This document shows positions 22,901-37,100 of a stretch of DNA of 64,000 nucleotides, one piece after another (position 1 is the first letter of the stretch; the number at the start of each line of letters is the position of its first letter). The position numbers and the translations under genes were made by a program. The DNA is from Siniperca chuatsi (lineage: Eukaryota; Chordata; Actinopteri; Centrarchiformes; Sinipercidae), in assembly GCF_020085105.1 (NCBI RefSeq), contig NC_058047.1, positions 22,090,001 through 22,154,000 on the forward strand, written 5' to 3'. The notes below the pieces were generated by a model. That model was not told where the DNA came from. It was given only the letters and a program-made list of their open reading frames with translations, and did not search any database.

Positions 22901-25900
22901 CAGAAGACAAAGACATGGGTCTGTTTGGAGAGAAAAAAAGAAAGAAGTAACGAGAGAAAAAGAACAAACCTAAAGAAACAAAAGTGGGTTTGGAGTGGGA
23001 ACCCAGGAGGCACCTCTGTTACTGTTACAGTTTGGAGGAAAAAAGGCACCAAACCCGAATGAACCCCCCTTTTATCTCCTTCCCACAAGGCACCACTGGC
23101 ATCTACATGATCAAACAACAAGCAACACATTTCCTCTCCGATATAAAAAAGTGCCTCAGGGGAGGAGGTTTCTGTAAAGGGTCCATTCAGAGATGGTCAA
23201 TAAGATCCCCTTTGCTTCAAAGGTGAACCCACCGCCATCAGTATGAATCACTCAAAGATCAGGATAGGTTCTGATATCATTACCTCCCTTATGCTGGACA
23301 CAGACTACAAGACCTTTTAAAGTATGACAGATTGCAAATGATGCACAATTAAACACACATTTCCTGTACAAACTTCTGGACTGAAGAATCCACATCATGA
23401 TTCCTGACTTTCAAACACGGTTTTCTCCGATGGCTTAAGATTGATGTTGGAAGGACTCCAACAGCAAACTTGTAATGAAACAGAACAAATGTCTGTAGTA
23501 AGCGCCCAGCTTTAGCTGTTCCCAGACTCCAAACAAGTTTCCTGCTCAATACCCCCCTCCAGCCCTCATCCAGATACAACCCCTGGAGAGAATACAGGGC
23601 TTATTCAGAGGGCTGTGATGCAGAGCCCGACTCTTATCCTAGCACAGCAGTGGCTGCAGCCGTATTGAGCCGCCCTGCTATGTTATATGTCAGCCAACTG
23701 AATAAGCTAGTGGTCTCTGTGCTGTGACCGTATTCTCTACTGATACTGTCTACTGAAAGGCACCTGCTCAGAAAAGAAAGAGTTTAGAGGCAGGAGGAGA
23801 GGCAGCCATTCCTTAACCAGTCAAAGCAGGAAAGGAGGAGAGGAAAAAAGGGACAACACAAAGGGAAGGGGAGTGGCAGACAGAGCTGGTACAAGTACCC
23901 TAAGCCAAGTGTAGTGGATGAAATGATATCATCTCATTTATGTCCATCTTATGTTGAGTGAAAATCAGAACTTAAGTTTGGTCCCGGGGTCACGCACATA
24001 AAGAAACTTCTGACCAACTTTGAACACTTTACAAAATGAAAGTAATTTTCATGTAGCCCTAACACTGAAACAGTAAATTCAAATAAATTAATTTTAAAAA
24101 TGAAATAAGCAAATACCAGGCTGATAAATATAGAAATCATTGCAACGTGTTGATTACATGCATTTAAAGCAAACCATAATAGTCTTAAAATGATTTCATC
24201 AATGATCAGTGGAAACAGAAGTCTGCATTAATAAAATGATTTGAGACTTTGTTCCTTCAAAACACATCAAGCAGAAATGTCACTTTATCACTTTGAGGTC
24301 CCATTTGCAATAATGAGTAATGACAGCAAACGTTTAAAGGATGACTGTGATCCTTGACCTCTAAGCTTTCAGCATTTTTCTATTTGTGGCCCCCAGGCTA
24401 AGCTGTTTTATTGTCTAATGCAACAGCACGTCAGTCTTCACATACAATCAGTATATCACCATAACATACACATCATTTTTAACAATTTGCTTTCTTTTAT
24501 TTTTACAAATTACACTCCTTTCCTCTGCTACACCAAGATATGATTTTGGACCCTGTGAAATCAAATATGATCAGAAACATTCAAAGGTCTACCCCTGATT
24601 CGAACAGACACATTTGACAGTATTCTCAGTCCCGCCCCTGCTGGACCCCCTACCTTGCTGAAAGATGGACAATGTTACCGAGGTAACCAGCTCAAACAGA
24701 GCCTTGATGGGTGGGAAGTGGTCTGTCTCACTGGCAAAGATATGCACCATCTGAAACAGCAGGACTTCACATCAGACACTCACTGTGTTTACTTGCACAC
24801 AAGAAAGCAGGTTATTAGAAACAAAAGAGGCTGCAGCAGGAAACCATAGAATGCTTTTACATGTACTGCCGAAACTTGATTACTATAAAACCTGTGTTTA
24901 CACATAACCGGTTAGTATCAGATTTCTTGTTTTAAAAAACTCGGTTACCAATGAAATAACCAGACTAGGTAGGGACATGTAAACACACTCCATGTCACTT
25001 CCCCTAAATGCTTATAACCCAAGACAGTGAGGGATCCTTAGTGTGATTAGATAATGCAAAATTGCATTTTATTATTATATTTATTATAGTTTGATCAATA
25101 AATTGTGATTAGAATATGTTAAAATAATATCACTTGGGTGTAAAAATACCTCAGTCAATTTTATTAATGAAAATGATGACAGTGAAACATAACTAAAAGT
25201 CATGACTTTTAGTTTATGTGGCCAAACAAATGATGCTTGAGAGTGTAGTCATGAATACATATCGTAACTGTGGATGAAGTTTTACAAACTTATACTGTAT
25301 CCTCATTAACCTTGGGCTCATTGGTGCGTAGCTGATTAGCTCGCACACAACCCTTTCTGACAAATAAAATAATCTCTCTGCATGTAATCACAAAGTATTA
25401 AAGGAAGAATACTAATGTGTGTTTGTGCACATGTATGAGTGCGTACCTGTCGTGTGAGGTCAAGGGCTGAGGCCTGGGGAATTGTACTGTACATCTGCCC
25501 AAGCATCTCACTTAGCTGAGACACCATGGGAGCAAAGTCATGGAGCAGAGTCTTCACTGACTTCTCAAAGATAGCGCACACCGCCTGAGGGACAACATGA
25601 GATCAGCTATACTGAACTGTCATCAAATCTGATCATGTGGACTGATTTCTTAAAAAGCAGAGGTCTGACAGTATGTGGCCGCACATGACGACTCACCTCT
25701 ACAACCTGCGAGTCGTTGAGCCACTTACTGAGTACAGTCTGTATGAGAGCAAACACTTGTTGCAAAACCACCACCACCTGAAAAACACAAATTCACTTCA
25801 TTAAAAAAAGAATTAATAGAAAGTAATAAACAAGCAGTGGCATTAGACATCAGCATTTACACATGGGTGCACGCCTATCAGCAGAATTACTAATGACTAC

Positions 25901-28900
25901 GGTTGAGTGACAGGGCAAAAATGTCCAGTTAGCCACCCTCACCCCTCCAACCAGCAACAGCCAATGTATTCAGCTGTGGAGACAGAAGGGTGGAGGGGGG
26001 GTACGGAGCACATATTGCTGCAAGCACCAAGTGCCCCACTGCATTTCATAACTAACAAACTGCAGTTCACTGGATTACAAAGCCTTTAAATGGAACATAC
26101 TGTATGTTTATATTGGTCAATATCTATCATCCATAGATTCAGCCTGTTGCTGATAGTCAATGTATTTGTCCAATCACCCAACCCCACTGATGACAATGAT
26201 GATGGCGTGTGGTGACTGACTGGGTTTGGTCCAGGTGGAGGTGGGGCTGTTTTGACAGGCGGTGCTGAGCCGTCTGCTGACTCATCGTCCTGCTTGCTGA
26301 TGTCGAGTGTAGTGAAGAGGTTGGACAGCAGCCCCAAGATGTGGATGATTGCTAGCTTATTGGAGGGATTAGGCTGAAAGAAGAAAAAAAAGAAAGAAGA
26401 AACTGATTATTTTATTTGGGAATTTGCTACTATACAACCTAACCCCACTGTCCATTTGGCTCATTTAGTGCATAGTGCCTGCCTTGAAAAATAACTGCTA
26501 AAATATTTAAGAAGACAAACAGACCTTAAAAGCTAAACTTGCTACCAAAATTTTACTCCTGAACACAATAAACAGTTTTGAAAATGGATGGAAGGAACAG
26601 TCTAAAAATATGTTAAATGTGGTGCTGATAAATCAGTAAACTGAAATATTATCAATTACAATTTTGTTAATATATAATTGTATCTATTTAGCCAGTAACA
26701 CTGAATACATTGGGTTTTTAAGATGGTTAGAAACAAAGTAAGCAGTTTCAAGACAGCTTAATGTTTATAATTTGGGGCATCTGTCATTATTATTTATCGA
26801 ATAGAGTTAATAACAGAGTAAATAATTATTATTACTTAATTAAATAATAGGTAGACAAAAAATATTTTATCTCACTCCTAGTTTAAAACAATAAATTAAA
26901 ACACAAGTAAATGGGCAGGTATTTCAGCAATATGACAGAAAAAAGATAATGGCTCGTTCTCATACCAGTTTTCTCACTGACAGGCATCAGCACACGCACA
27001 GACACACACACACACACACACACACAGACACAGACACAGACACAGACACACATACCTCCCCCAGGTAAAATCATTAATTAGTGTTTCACTAGCAGCGTTT
27101 AATCATTACTTTGTCTCCATGGTGATGCAACAGAGTCAAAAGACTACGAAGAGGACTCAGCCACACCTTCTCTTCTCTCCTTCAACATCTACCTTCCCTC
27201 ACAATGTTGTTGCTTTTACTGACACTACTTACTTAACAGTCATCCTACAACAAGAACAGTGTGTGCAAATTATCCTTGGAGCCAAATCAGAATGGCTCCC
27301 TCAGTGTTTGCAGTCAGACATCATGGTCATTCACCCCTGATGTAATGTAATAATGTAACCTGAAGGTCTTCCCACTAGGTGCCACTATTTGTCCAGCTCC
27401 AGACACAGCACCCGATTTCCTAGTCTGATGTAATGCCAATACATCAAAAAAACAATAAGAGAGGGAGGAAGTTGGAGAGGATGGATGAGCCAGTGTGCTA
27501 CTGTGAGTGTGTGTGTGTTGTGTGAAGGGTGGGGGTGGGTTGAGACAGGGACAGAGATAGACACAGAGAGAAATGAAAAGGTTCATCTAAGCTGACATCT
27601 CTATTCACCCCACCCAAGGTCTTTACTGATTGTAGAACAAGGGATCAAGAGAAATTCTACTTCGTTCCACATACAGTAGATCAAACTGTGTATTTTTAGA
27701 TAATATCAGCTCCACATTTGCACCATCCACCGTGACAGTCTGATACTCCAAGCTCTATTAGAACTGACATTTAAACAGGATAAAGAATTTTCTTTTGCAC
27801 AACAGTGTGCCTGCACATGGAAAAGCATGACCTACTGTAAGTGTGTCTGTGAAGGCACTTTTTTACTTTCTCAATTTGTTTTCTCTCATGGTATGTGCGT
27901 GCGTGTTTGCATGAGTGAGAGAAAGTGTCTTTGCTACTTCCACGTGAGTCACTAGCCAATGGTGCAGGGTCAAATCCAATCTGGTCCCGCAGAGAAATGT
28001 TCCACTGCACTGACACCACACAGGCACAAGGCCTGTTCCTATTGGCCAGAGTCCAACTGTGCCTGCTGTGTGTGTGTGTACTGTTAAATGTTGGTCTGTG
28101 TACGCACCGTCTCATCCGCTAGCTTCTCCAGTTGCTGAATATAGGGGGTGATGAGAGAGTGAAGGTTTCTTAAGATGTCTTCCACAGGGAGAGCGGAGAG
28201 CAGGAAGCCGAGAGCCTGCATCAGCCACATACACTGACTTGTCTGCAAGAAAAGATGATCGCATGTTTAGCTTCAGTTCAAGCAAGCAGTGAGCTTTAAG
28301 TCATTTAAAAGTTTTATAAAGAGACCACAAACAGATTTTTCACAAAACATAACATCTCATCTTTAAACTAGAGGCTCCAAATATGTTATGCAATTCTTTC
28401 AGTTCCTTATTTAAATGTCACTTCTGAACTGAGTGCCAATGCAAAAAGAGAAAGTGAATGTGAGCGATCACACACTGACCTTGTGGATCTGCTTTATAAG
28501 CACCTCCTTGAGAGAAAAGAGAAAGTCAGAGTGATGGTTCTATTCTTTTGAAAGCAAAACAAAACCTACCCAAATTAGCAATAAAAAGTAACTCCAAAAT
28601 AATACACCTGAAGTGAGCTCAAAGAGTAAATGACATCACATAAGTCTGCAGCACACTGATTATTATTGGCTCTCATACTTGATCAATTGGGTGAAAAAGC
28701 AATAGCATATTAAAAAACAGGCTCATGTGTAAATGCACCTGAGAGACAGCTACTATGTTGGTTGCGTAGGGTGGCAGGTCATATTTGCACTCCCTACAGA
28801 TTTTCTTGAGTGTAGAGACAGAAGAAACAGAAAGGTCTGGGTTCCCCAAAGCCTGTAGCACCAAGGGCAAGACACTGCTGAGCATCACTGGGTGGTCTGC

Positions 28901-31900
28901 CAACCATTCAGCCAAAGCACCTGGTGAGAGATTAACAGTTCAGATACTGAATGAGAAACAATATGTCACTGGACTCAAACACTCCCTGTTTCTACCTGTG
29001 TTGTCTTTAAATTACACTCAGTTAGTTTCAACTTTTATAACGTGTGTCGAGATCCTTTTAATCCACCCATGAAACTTGTCTCACCTATAGTGAACATCAC
29101 TGTGTCTGCTAGTTGGACATTGTTGATGTTGATTCTGGGGATAAGTCCTATCAGGCCTGGGATGACATCAGAGTAATTTACATCTATCGTCTCTGCGATG
29201 GACTGGAAGCCATACAGTAAGGCTTCTGTGTGCTGGAGGAGGAGAATACAGTCAGTGTATTTTTTGAGCAGGAGTTGATAATAAAATGACATTTTAGCAA
29301 TGACAAATAACTGAAGTTTGAATAAAAAAATACATTTACTATGGAAAGTGAAAATAACCCAAAATCAACATGAAAAATGCTTAAAATAGTTTAAATCCTG
29401 GAAAAATACATTACTACTTTGATTTGAGAATGTGGACTTCATGAAAAAAAGAAAGAAAACAAAGTACCGGTCTTGAAAAACTGGTTTATTAAATCTGGTA
29501 TGACACATTTTCAGTACTGGCTTCTGTGCAACACTCAAAGCAAAACAAAAAATTGTTCACATTTTCTCTTTGCTCGTCGTGTATGTCTCACCCACCTGCC
29601 ATGATGTGGGCTGTTCTGCATTAGTCAACAGTCTCCCTAGTTTATCATACAGGTTACTCAGCAGCTCTGCTCCCAGCATCTCATACACGTACATGAGTGT
29701 GTCTGAGATATCCACTCTGAGGGGGAGACATGCACAAACAGACATTTTAGGGGGCACGCAATGTTAAAACCTTATCTGTTAATCTGATTGCCAGACAGGT
29801 TTTGCCCTCTCAGCCGCCAGTCCAGTGAGAGTCTGTTAGAGAAAATCACACTTATATGCTGACCAATCATCCTGTCAGCGAGTAATTTCACAACACTTCA
29901 GACTGTCACTGAAACACTTGCACACAACAGTGTGCAGCAGAAATAGGCATGTACAATACACAAAGACAGGGTCAGGCATACAAATGCGTACATGCATGCA
30001 CGCACGCACACACAAACAAACACACACGCGCGCGCATGTGCTCGCACACACACACACCTGTAGATCCTGAATTGCTCTTTCTCATCTGAGGACCAGGATG
30101 CGTACTCCTGGTCGGAGGGAAACTGGGCTTTGTGTAGCAGAACATCCACCAGCTGGAAATATACTGGCCTGTAGACCTGCAGATACACTGCCTGCTTATC
30201 CGACTCGAATGACATTATTTCATCCTGAGGATGGAGTAAGGAGAAAAAAAAAATCTTGGGTTTGGAACATAAAATTATTTATGCACTTTACAGACCAACA
30301 GCATCTGTTACAGCTCACACAGGCTATTAACCCAAGTAAATTTTGCATTTTACATTTTATTTATCATTCATTATCATTGTGAAAACAACCCCACTATCAA
30401 TTATCTAATATGAAACTATGCATTGCCTTCTTGCACAAACCAATGTAGAAGACAAAAAGCAAATGTTTTCAGACAAGCTGTCATATTTTTTTATTTGAAA
30501 ACTGTAGACAAAGACCAGCGAGACCCCAGTGAGTAGCACATTCATTCAATGAGGATGTGCAGTCTATCTCAAGCCTTGCCAGACTACAATGATTAAAGCT
30601 TATTTTGTGGACTGGTTTTACATGCCTAGAAAATCATGCCAGTTGGAAAATATACAGTACCCTTTATTTGTCAAACTACCATCACATTACGGCATCACTT
30701 TAACATTACATTACAGGACAGGATAGGATAGGATCAAATTTTCCTTACTTGTAATGTATACCAGAAGGTGAGCGTGAGCGAGCTGGTGGTCTCATTGACT
30801 GGGTAGTGGCCGGGGATGCCTGTACAAAACATGATCATGTTGACCAAAGCCAGGAAGCTCTGCCAGTGATCCACCTGCTCCAACAGAGTCCTAGAGAAAG
30901 AGGTGGGTGAAGGGAAGAGAAACAGATAAAAGGTGTGACTTGGCAGCTGACCGGTGCAGTTGGTATACAGGTAAACTAGTAACTAAAATTCAATCAGCAG
31001 ACACATGAAAACCAGACATGGTGGAAGTAGGGACTGCACAGTGAGAATATTGAGACAGAATATTGCATAACTAGTTTCAGTGCATGAATGTTAAGAAACC
31101 TGTTCCTCTTATATAGTAGGCTATTTTATGGAGATTACTTTAAAAACTGGCCAAGATTTATATTTTGTTATTGGATTGGCTAAAACACAGTTTATATGTG
31201 TGGATTTCATTATCATTGAATTACAGAATGTTTTAATTCCATCCCAAGACTGAATAATTATTGAGTTGTGTATGGAAATCATTTTGGCCAAGATAAATAT
31301 ACTATAAAATCTTCACATTAATACAGGCCTACCAGTAAAAAAAAAAAACCCCACACATACACACCTGGAGTGGTTTTCTCCCAGTGTAACGACAATACGG
31401 CAGATACCATGGCAGGTCTCCATATCTCCATTTTGAACAGCCTCTCTGAGCTGCTCCTGGAGGGCTAGTACTTGAGGAACCAGTTTCAGCAAAGTGTTCA
31501 CATATCTACAACCCATGGACACACAAACACAAAGAAACAGCAGAATTGAGTTAGGAGTCCATTTCATTTAAAAGAAAACAAGTTAAAAACCAACACAGTG
31601 CTTTACAAGTGAGAAGAACATATCATGCACAGCCAGGGAGCCTCCAGTGGTGAATATAAAACTGACTCACACCGTTCACAGCTAGGTTGATGTATTTATT
31701 GCTCCTTCTCAAGACAAGTGTTTATTTCAAATCAAATCTCAGTTCAAGTCAGTCCAACCTCTGATCCAGCACACCCACCCTAAAAAACCCACACATCTAC
31801 CAGGGAACCAGAAAATCTATTCAAAGCTCCTGCTCAGAGCTGCGTTGCTGTCAGTTATTATTCTGTCTTCTTCCTGCTGTCTCAGCCATCTATAATTCCC

Positions 31901-34049
31901 TCACTCCGGCTAAAACACACGCATGTGCCGACACACACACAAACTTACAAAGACACATGGGTACACGCACTCTTCAACACAGGCTCAGATCTGGTCATGT
32001 GACAACATCCTCCTGTCACCCTTAATGACAGCAAGTGAAGGGTTGACATTTGGAGATGAAGGATGTGCGTGCATGTGCGCCTGAATGTCACTGAGGACAT
32101 TATGTGCATGTGTGAATGCTATAAATGTAAACCATATTACGTGTGTGTAAGTCCCTGGGGGGGTTTGTGGTATGCAGGCGGTGCTTCATCTTTCACGAGA
32201 ACATCAATAAGGACATGGGTCCAGGTCGATGAATATTCATCAATGACACAGCAAGGTTGTGTGACTTCACCAACATTTGAAAAGAAACAAAAAAGAAACA
32301 AAATCATCCTGAAAAACTACTGGAACTCAGTGTTTCTCTGAAGATCTAATCTAGGGCTGCAGGGTGGGAAGCCAAATGCTGGTAAAATATGAAAGTGGCT
32401 GGTAGATTTCAGACACAAAATAATGATTTACTATTGAGTGGCTGGTGAATTTGAACATTTATCTGTCAGTGGCTGGTAGATGTTCACATTTTAAGAATTT
32501 AACACATTTTCTAATTGCTTATTTTGTCAAACTAACATTCAAACCCCAAAATCCATGCAATTTGCAGTGCCACAAAAAAGTCGCAAATCCTTGCATTGGG
32601 AAGCTAGAACAAGAGAATGTTTGCCATTTCTGCTTAATAAATGACTAACAATTATTCGATTAATAAAACTGTTGTTGATTAATTTTCAGTCCATAAAATA
32701 TAAATAATTAATTAAAGCAACTACAAGGAACTTTCACTTTGTGTTGATTTTGGCGCCCCCTGTGGACAAAGGGGTAGTGTTTCCACCGCCTCCTGTTGTA
32801 AAGATCTTGATCTGGCTAGCGCGCGTATTTGTTTTGGAAATGAGCAAAAGAAAGATGCAACTTATTTTTAACACTATTTTTCTTTTGTAAACATAGCTGT
32901 TTGCAGGGTGCATAGCGATGAGTTAATGTATCTATTTGTGACTATGTAAGATAATAACTAATATTAATAATAACTGTAATATGATGACGGTTGCTCGGTT
33001 ATAGTAATTTTGTTCAGAGCTAAAGTTATCAACATTCCCTAGTAATGTTATGTCTTCATAATAATAAGCCAACAGCAAGATATAGCTCGGTAGCAAGGCC
33101 AACATAAAATGTTACGTTATAAGCCAGTTGTATTACAGTCCACCGTAACCTATACCTCCATGGACAGTCCACAGCCAAATAAAACAGACATATTACATAC
33201 CTACCTAGGAGGAAGAGGGCCAAAACAGGATCGTTTTGAATCCTTTCAAATCGTTTAATTCTCTCCATCTGTTGAATAACTGACCAAGGTTGACTAGTGT
33301 TTCACTGTCCCTTTTAGCTTTTTTTTTGTTCTTCAGTCAATTATTTTATTTTTGTCTTTGCTGATCCTGCCCCAGTATCAGCCATAACCACAAAAAATAA
33401 CGTCAAAAATAAAATTCTCTAAAGAAAAATCTCCTCCTGCATTCTTTTAACTGGCTAACGTACTACTTACTGCAAAACTTTGCCTGGGAAAATGTAAACA
33501 TAGTCTCTTCTACTCTGTCGTAAATCGTTTCGTCTGATTTCACGGGGAATTGAACTCGGTGACAAGCATTTAGAACACTTGAATAGAAATAGCCAATCTT
33601 CTCACTGATGGTCTCGTTTGCTTATGTAAGTCATATAGAGGCATCAGTATTAAATTGAGACTGTTTCATAACCAGTTAAAAACTCCTTGTAGTTGCTTTA
33701 ACTGACTAATTGTTTCGGCATTAATGTAATATAGAACAGTACCAGCCAAACAAAAAAACTGACCAGGAAAAAGCATGCTGATAGGCATCCTCTGCTCTGC
33801 AGGTTAAATGCATCTCTTAACGCGGTCCTGGGAAGCATTTATTATTCTAATTTCCCTCAGGCCGCCTTATAAGCCAAAGAGCTGGATCTATGGTCCTGCG
33901 TTATGAAGCCTAGAGTGATGTGTATGAATCTGGCCTCTATCTAATAAGCCTTTATCTGTGCATGTATTGGCCTACCTCCTCTGTGTTTGGCTGCCTAAGT
34001 AACTCTGTGAGAGCAGCACAGGGACAGACTGCAATTTACTGAGTGAGTG

Positions 34050-34121
<72 letters not shown>

Positions 34122-37100
34122 TGTACATGTGAGTGGCAGATTGCACTCATGCACTCAGAAGATCATTAATTTTTAACACGGTGCTTTACAAATGCAGGTC
34201 ATGCACTCTTAGCTTAGGAAAAGAGGACTTGGTATGTATGCGATACGATTAAAGGGCAGAATGGATTTGTATGTGTCTCCCCATTTCCCTCATAAGAGAT
34301 GACATTCTGGAGATTCCTCTGAGACTGTTGGCTGCAGTCTCCTCTCCTCTAACTCATAGTTGCCTGTCCTATCCTCTTTTGCTCCCTGCCCTATCCTCTT
34401 TTGCTCCCTGCCCTGCTGTTATACACTTTCTGCCCCCCCCTCTGATCCCCTCTGCAATTACTGCAACACTCTGAGACAGGGGAAATGGGTTGCCTGGCAA
34501 CAGGATGCAGCTGGACCAATAGCATCCCCCCAAATGACTTGACTGTAATGTGTTTAAACAGAGGGAGAGAACAAGAGACAGGGAGGAGGGCTTAGTACTG
34601 ATGGTGAGAGAAGAGAAAGGGGAAAGGAAGAGCACAAAGAAACAAAGGCAGAGTGGGAGAAAAGATCAAATAGATCAAATAAACAAAGACAGAATCTACA
34701 GATGAAGCAAAAGTGGACTATGACTTCATAGAGGGGATGGAGGAAAATAACCTTATGCCAGGTTTTCTAATAGATTCATTTATTTTCCTCCTCTCTCATA
34801 GAGACAGAAAGAACAATCACAATATATGTAATCAAATGTAAACCCATAAATCACACAATGCTCTGACAAACACAGAGGCCAAATGTGTCGAGAAATGCTG
34901 CTAATAAGAGAGTCAAGACTTTTGGGTAGACCTGACAAACACACACCGGCAAACATGCAGGGCTGTGATCAGAATTAAGTGACACAAAACAAGAGAAAGA
35001 GGGAAGAAAACGGTAACAAAATTGTAAGCAAAAAAAAAAGGATAATTGTGAAAACAACTGAAATTTAGAAAATAAAATCAGAAGAATCCCATCTCTCACT
35101 AACATACTCTTTCCTATAGGAGCCCAGGACCACTTGCTGAGGCTGTTCTACCTGTAACTCCACTGTCATTAATTGTCTTCCCACCATCTGCTCAGCATAA
35201 TGTGAGTGTATTTAAACTGACTTGTCAGCACCAACTTCACAGATCCGACCCTCTTGTCTGAGAACCAGTGCAGAGGTATGGAGGATAAAGTCTTTTATTC
35301 TTGCACACTTTCACACCTTCCCCTGCCCTCCTCCTTCTCTTAGCACCCTTTCTTCTCTTTGCATTGTCCCGTCACACCCGCCCTCTCTCTCTCTCTCTCT
35401 CCCTCTCTCTAGGGGAGGGGTAATGGGTGCCTGCCATGTCTGAATCAACCAGGGCATGATGACATCTCTACCCAGCTCTGTAACCATAGAAACGCCAGCC
35501 AACCAAGAAATGCTGCTCTCCTCCCCCTGGCTGTAAACTTGCCCTGTATCAATCCCTCCCTCCTTCCATCCCTCCCCGATGCCCTTCCATTGCCCACCCT
35601 GTCCGTTTCCTGCCCTTGGCTAATGCGTCTTTCCTCTTTCCCCCTCTTTTCTCCATCTCACTTTTCCCCCTTTTACCTCATTTTTTGCTCCACTGTAATT
35701 TCTCCACTCAAAACCATGGCAAGCTTTCATGCCATACAGTAATATTGTTATTTATTTTTTGTCCCTTTTTCAGGGCTGGCATGCCATTGTGAGTGCACAT
35801 TGGCACACATTTGTACTCACCTTTGGGAGTCCGGCTGTGAGATGGCGTTGACTATTGCCTCTACCGCTGTGTCGAAGAGCTCCGGATCAGGCAGGGCACC
35901 GAAGCAGTCGTGCACCAGGCCTTCGCTCTCGCTGAGGGGCACATCCAGCAGCACCCAGGATGACAGGCAGCGCAGCACACGAGCTTTCACCGCCCCGGGG
36001 CTGTCCGTCCTTCGCAGCAGTTGCTGCAGTAAGGGACACACTGACCCCCACTCCCGGCCCAAGGCACCCCGAACCTAGAGGGAAGATGATAATGAGAGTG
36101 AGACTGTTAGTGTATTGCTCATCTGTGGTATGTTCCTCTGCTTAATGAGTAGGCTCATATTCAAGTTTTTCTATACTGGTGCATTAAGATACCTGTTTTT
36201 TGGCACTGATATGTCAGTTAAATGTCTTTAACACAAGCAGCTGTACAATTACTTTGCCAGCATAAAATAGTCTAATATGAGTAAAATTGTGAGTTAGACC
36301 GTATATCTGGAAATATCTGATTAAAGAGGTTCGATACCTACTGATGAACAAATTAATCCAAAGAAAACCTGTGAATATTGGACAGGTGGCCATCCCCACC
36401 TGCAGAGGTGGGAGAAGGTGGTACCTGCAGACGTACCTGTCCCTTTCGGTACTGCGGCAGGCGGCTGGTCTGGAACTCCTCAGGCAGGACGGTGAGCAGC
36501 TCCAGCAATGCCAGGCAGCGTGCCCGCCCATCCACCCCTCCCCCCTCCTCCTGGAACACCCGCACCATCTCTGCCACTGCGCCAGGCCAGGCCTCAGGCA
36601 TTGTGTTGAGCGCCAGAGAGGCCAGGGCCACACATAGCCGGGTGAGCACCATCTTAGAGCCGGAGGAGAAGCAGGCAATCTGGGAGAACAGCTGGGTCTT
36701 TAGAGACTCATACTGGTCTGTGGGGATGTCCGACCAGTAGCGAGAGATCTTGGTGTGAAGCGCGCTAGCACCAAAGTACTGGATCTCTGGCACCTGTGAG
36801 AGATGATAAGATGGATGCAAATGACACTTTGCAAAATACTTTTTCAGTGTGTGTCTGTCCGTGTGTCTGTCCATGTGAGTGTACACTGTACCTTATCTGG
36901 ACTCAGTAGGGCCCAGCAGAACTGCCAGGCCTGAGGAGAGACCTGAGCCTGCATTAGCCATTTCTGGGCCAGATTCTTGTTTTCTATATTGGGATCATAG
37001 TACAACTGGTGGAGGGCCTAGAAATAAAGAAGAAAGAGAAGAATAACGAGAGAGAAAAGTCAAAAGAATCCATACAATCTGTGGATGGTTGAACAAATTT

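Larger units (their letters stand above)
31506..35820 (-). other. ipo13: 4.3-kb ipo13 intron
   Basis: Separates exons 35821-36074 and 31365-31505 (phase 2). Contains a hAT-like fragment (about 32590-32700), a TTAA-flanked element (32716-33697), a 67-base (TG)n run (34051-34117) and a 22-bp tandem duplication (34368-34411). I saw no alternative exon that keeps phase. Confidence 0.6.

Noticed and set aside
32345-32500. Three loose repeats of AGTGGCTGGTAGAT
   Set aside because: Too diverged to define a unit or family; probably part of an old dispersed repeat.
33056-33268. 70-codon minus-strand frame inside the TTAA-bordered element
   Set aside because: No transposase motif and no support for expression.
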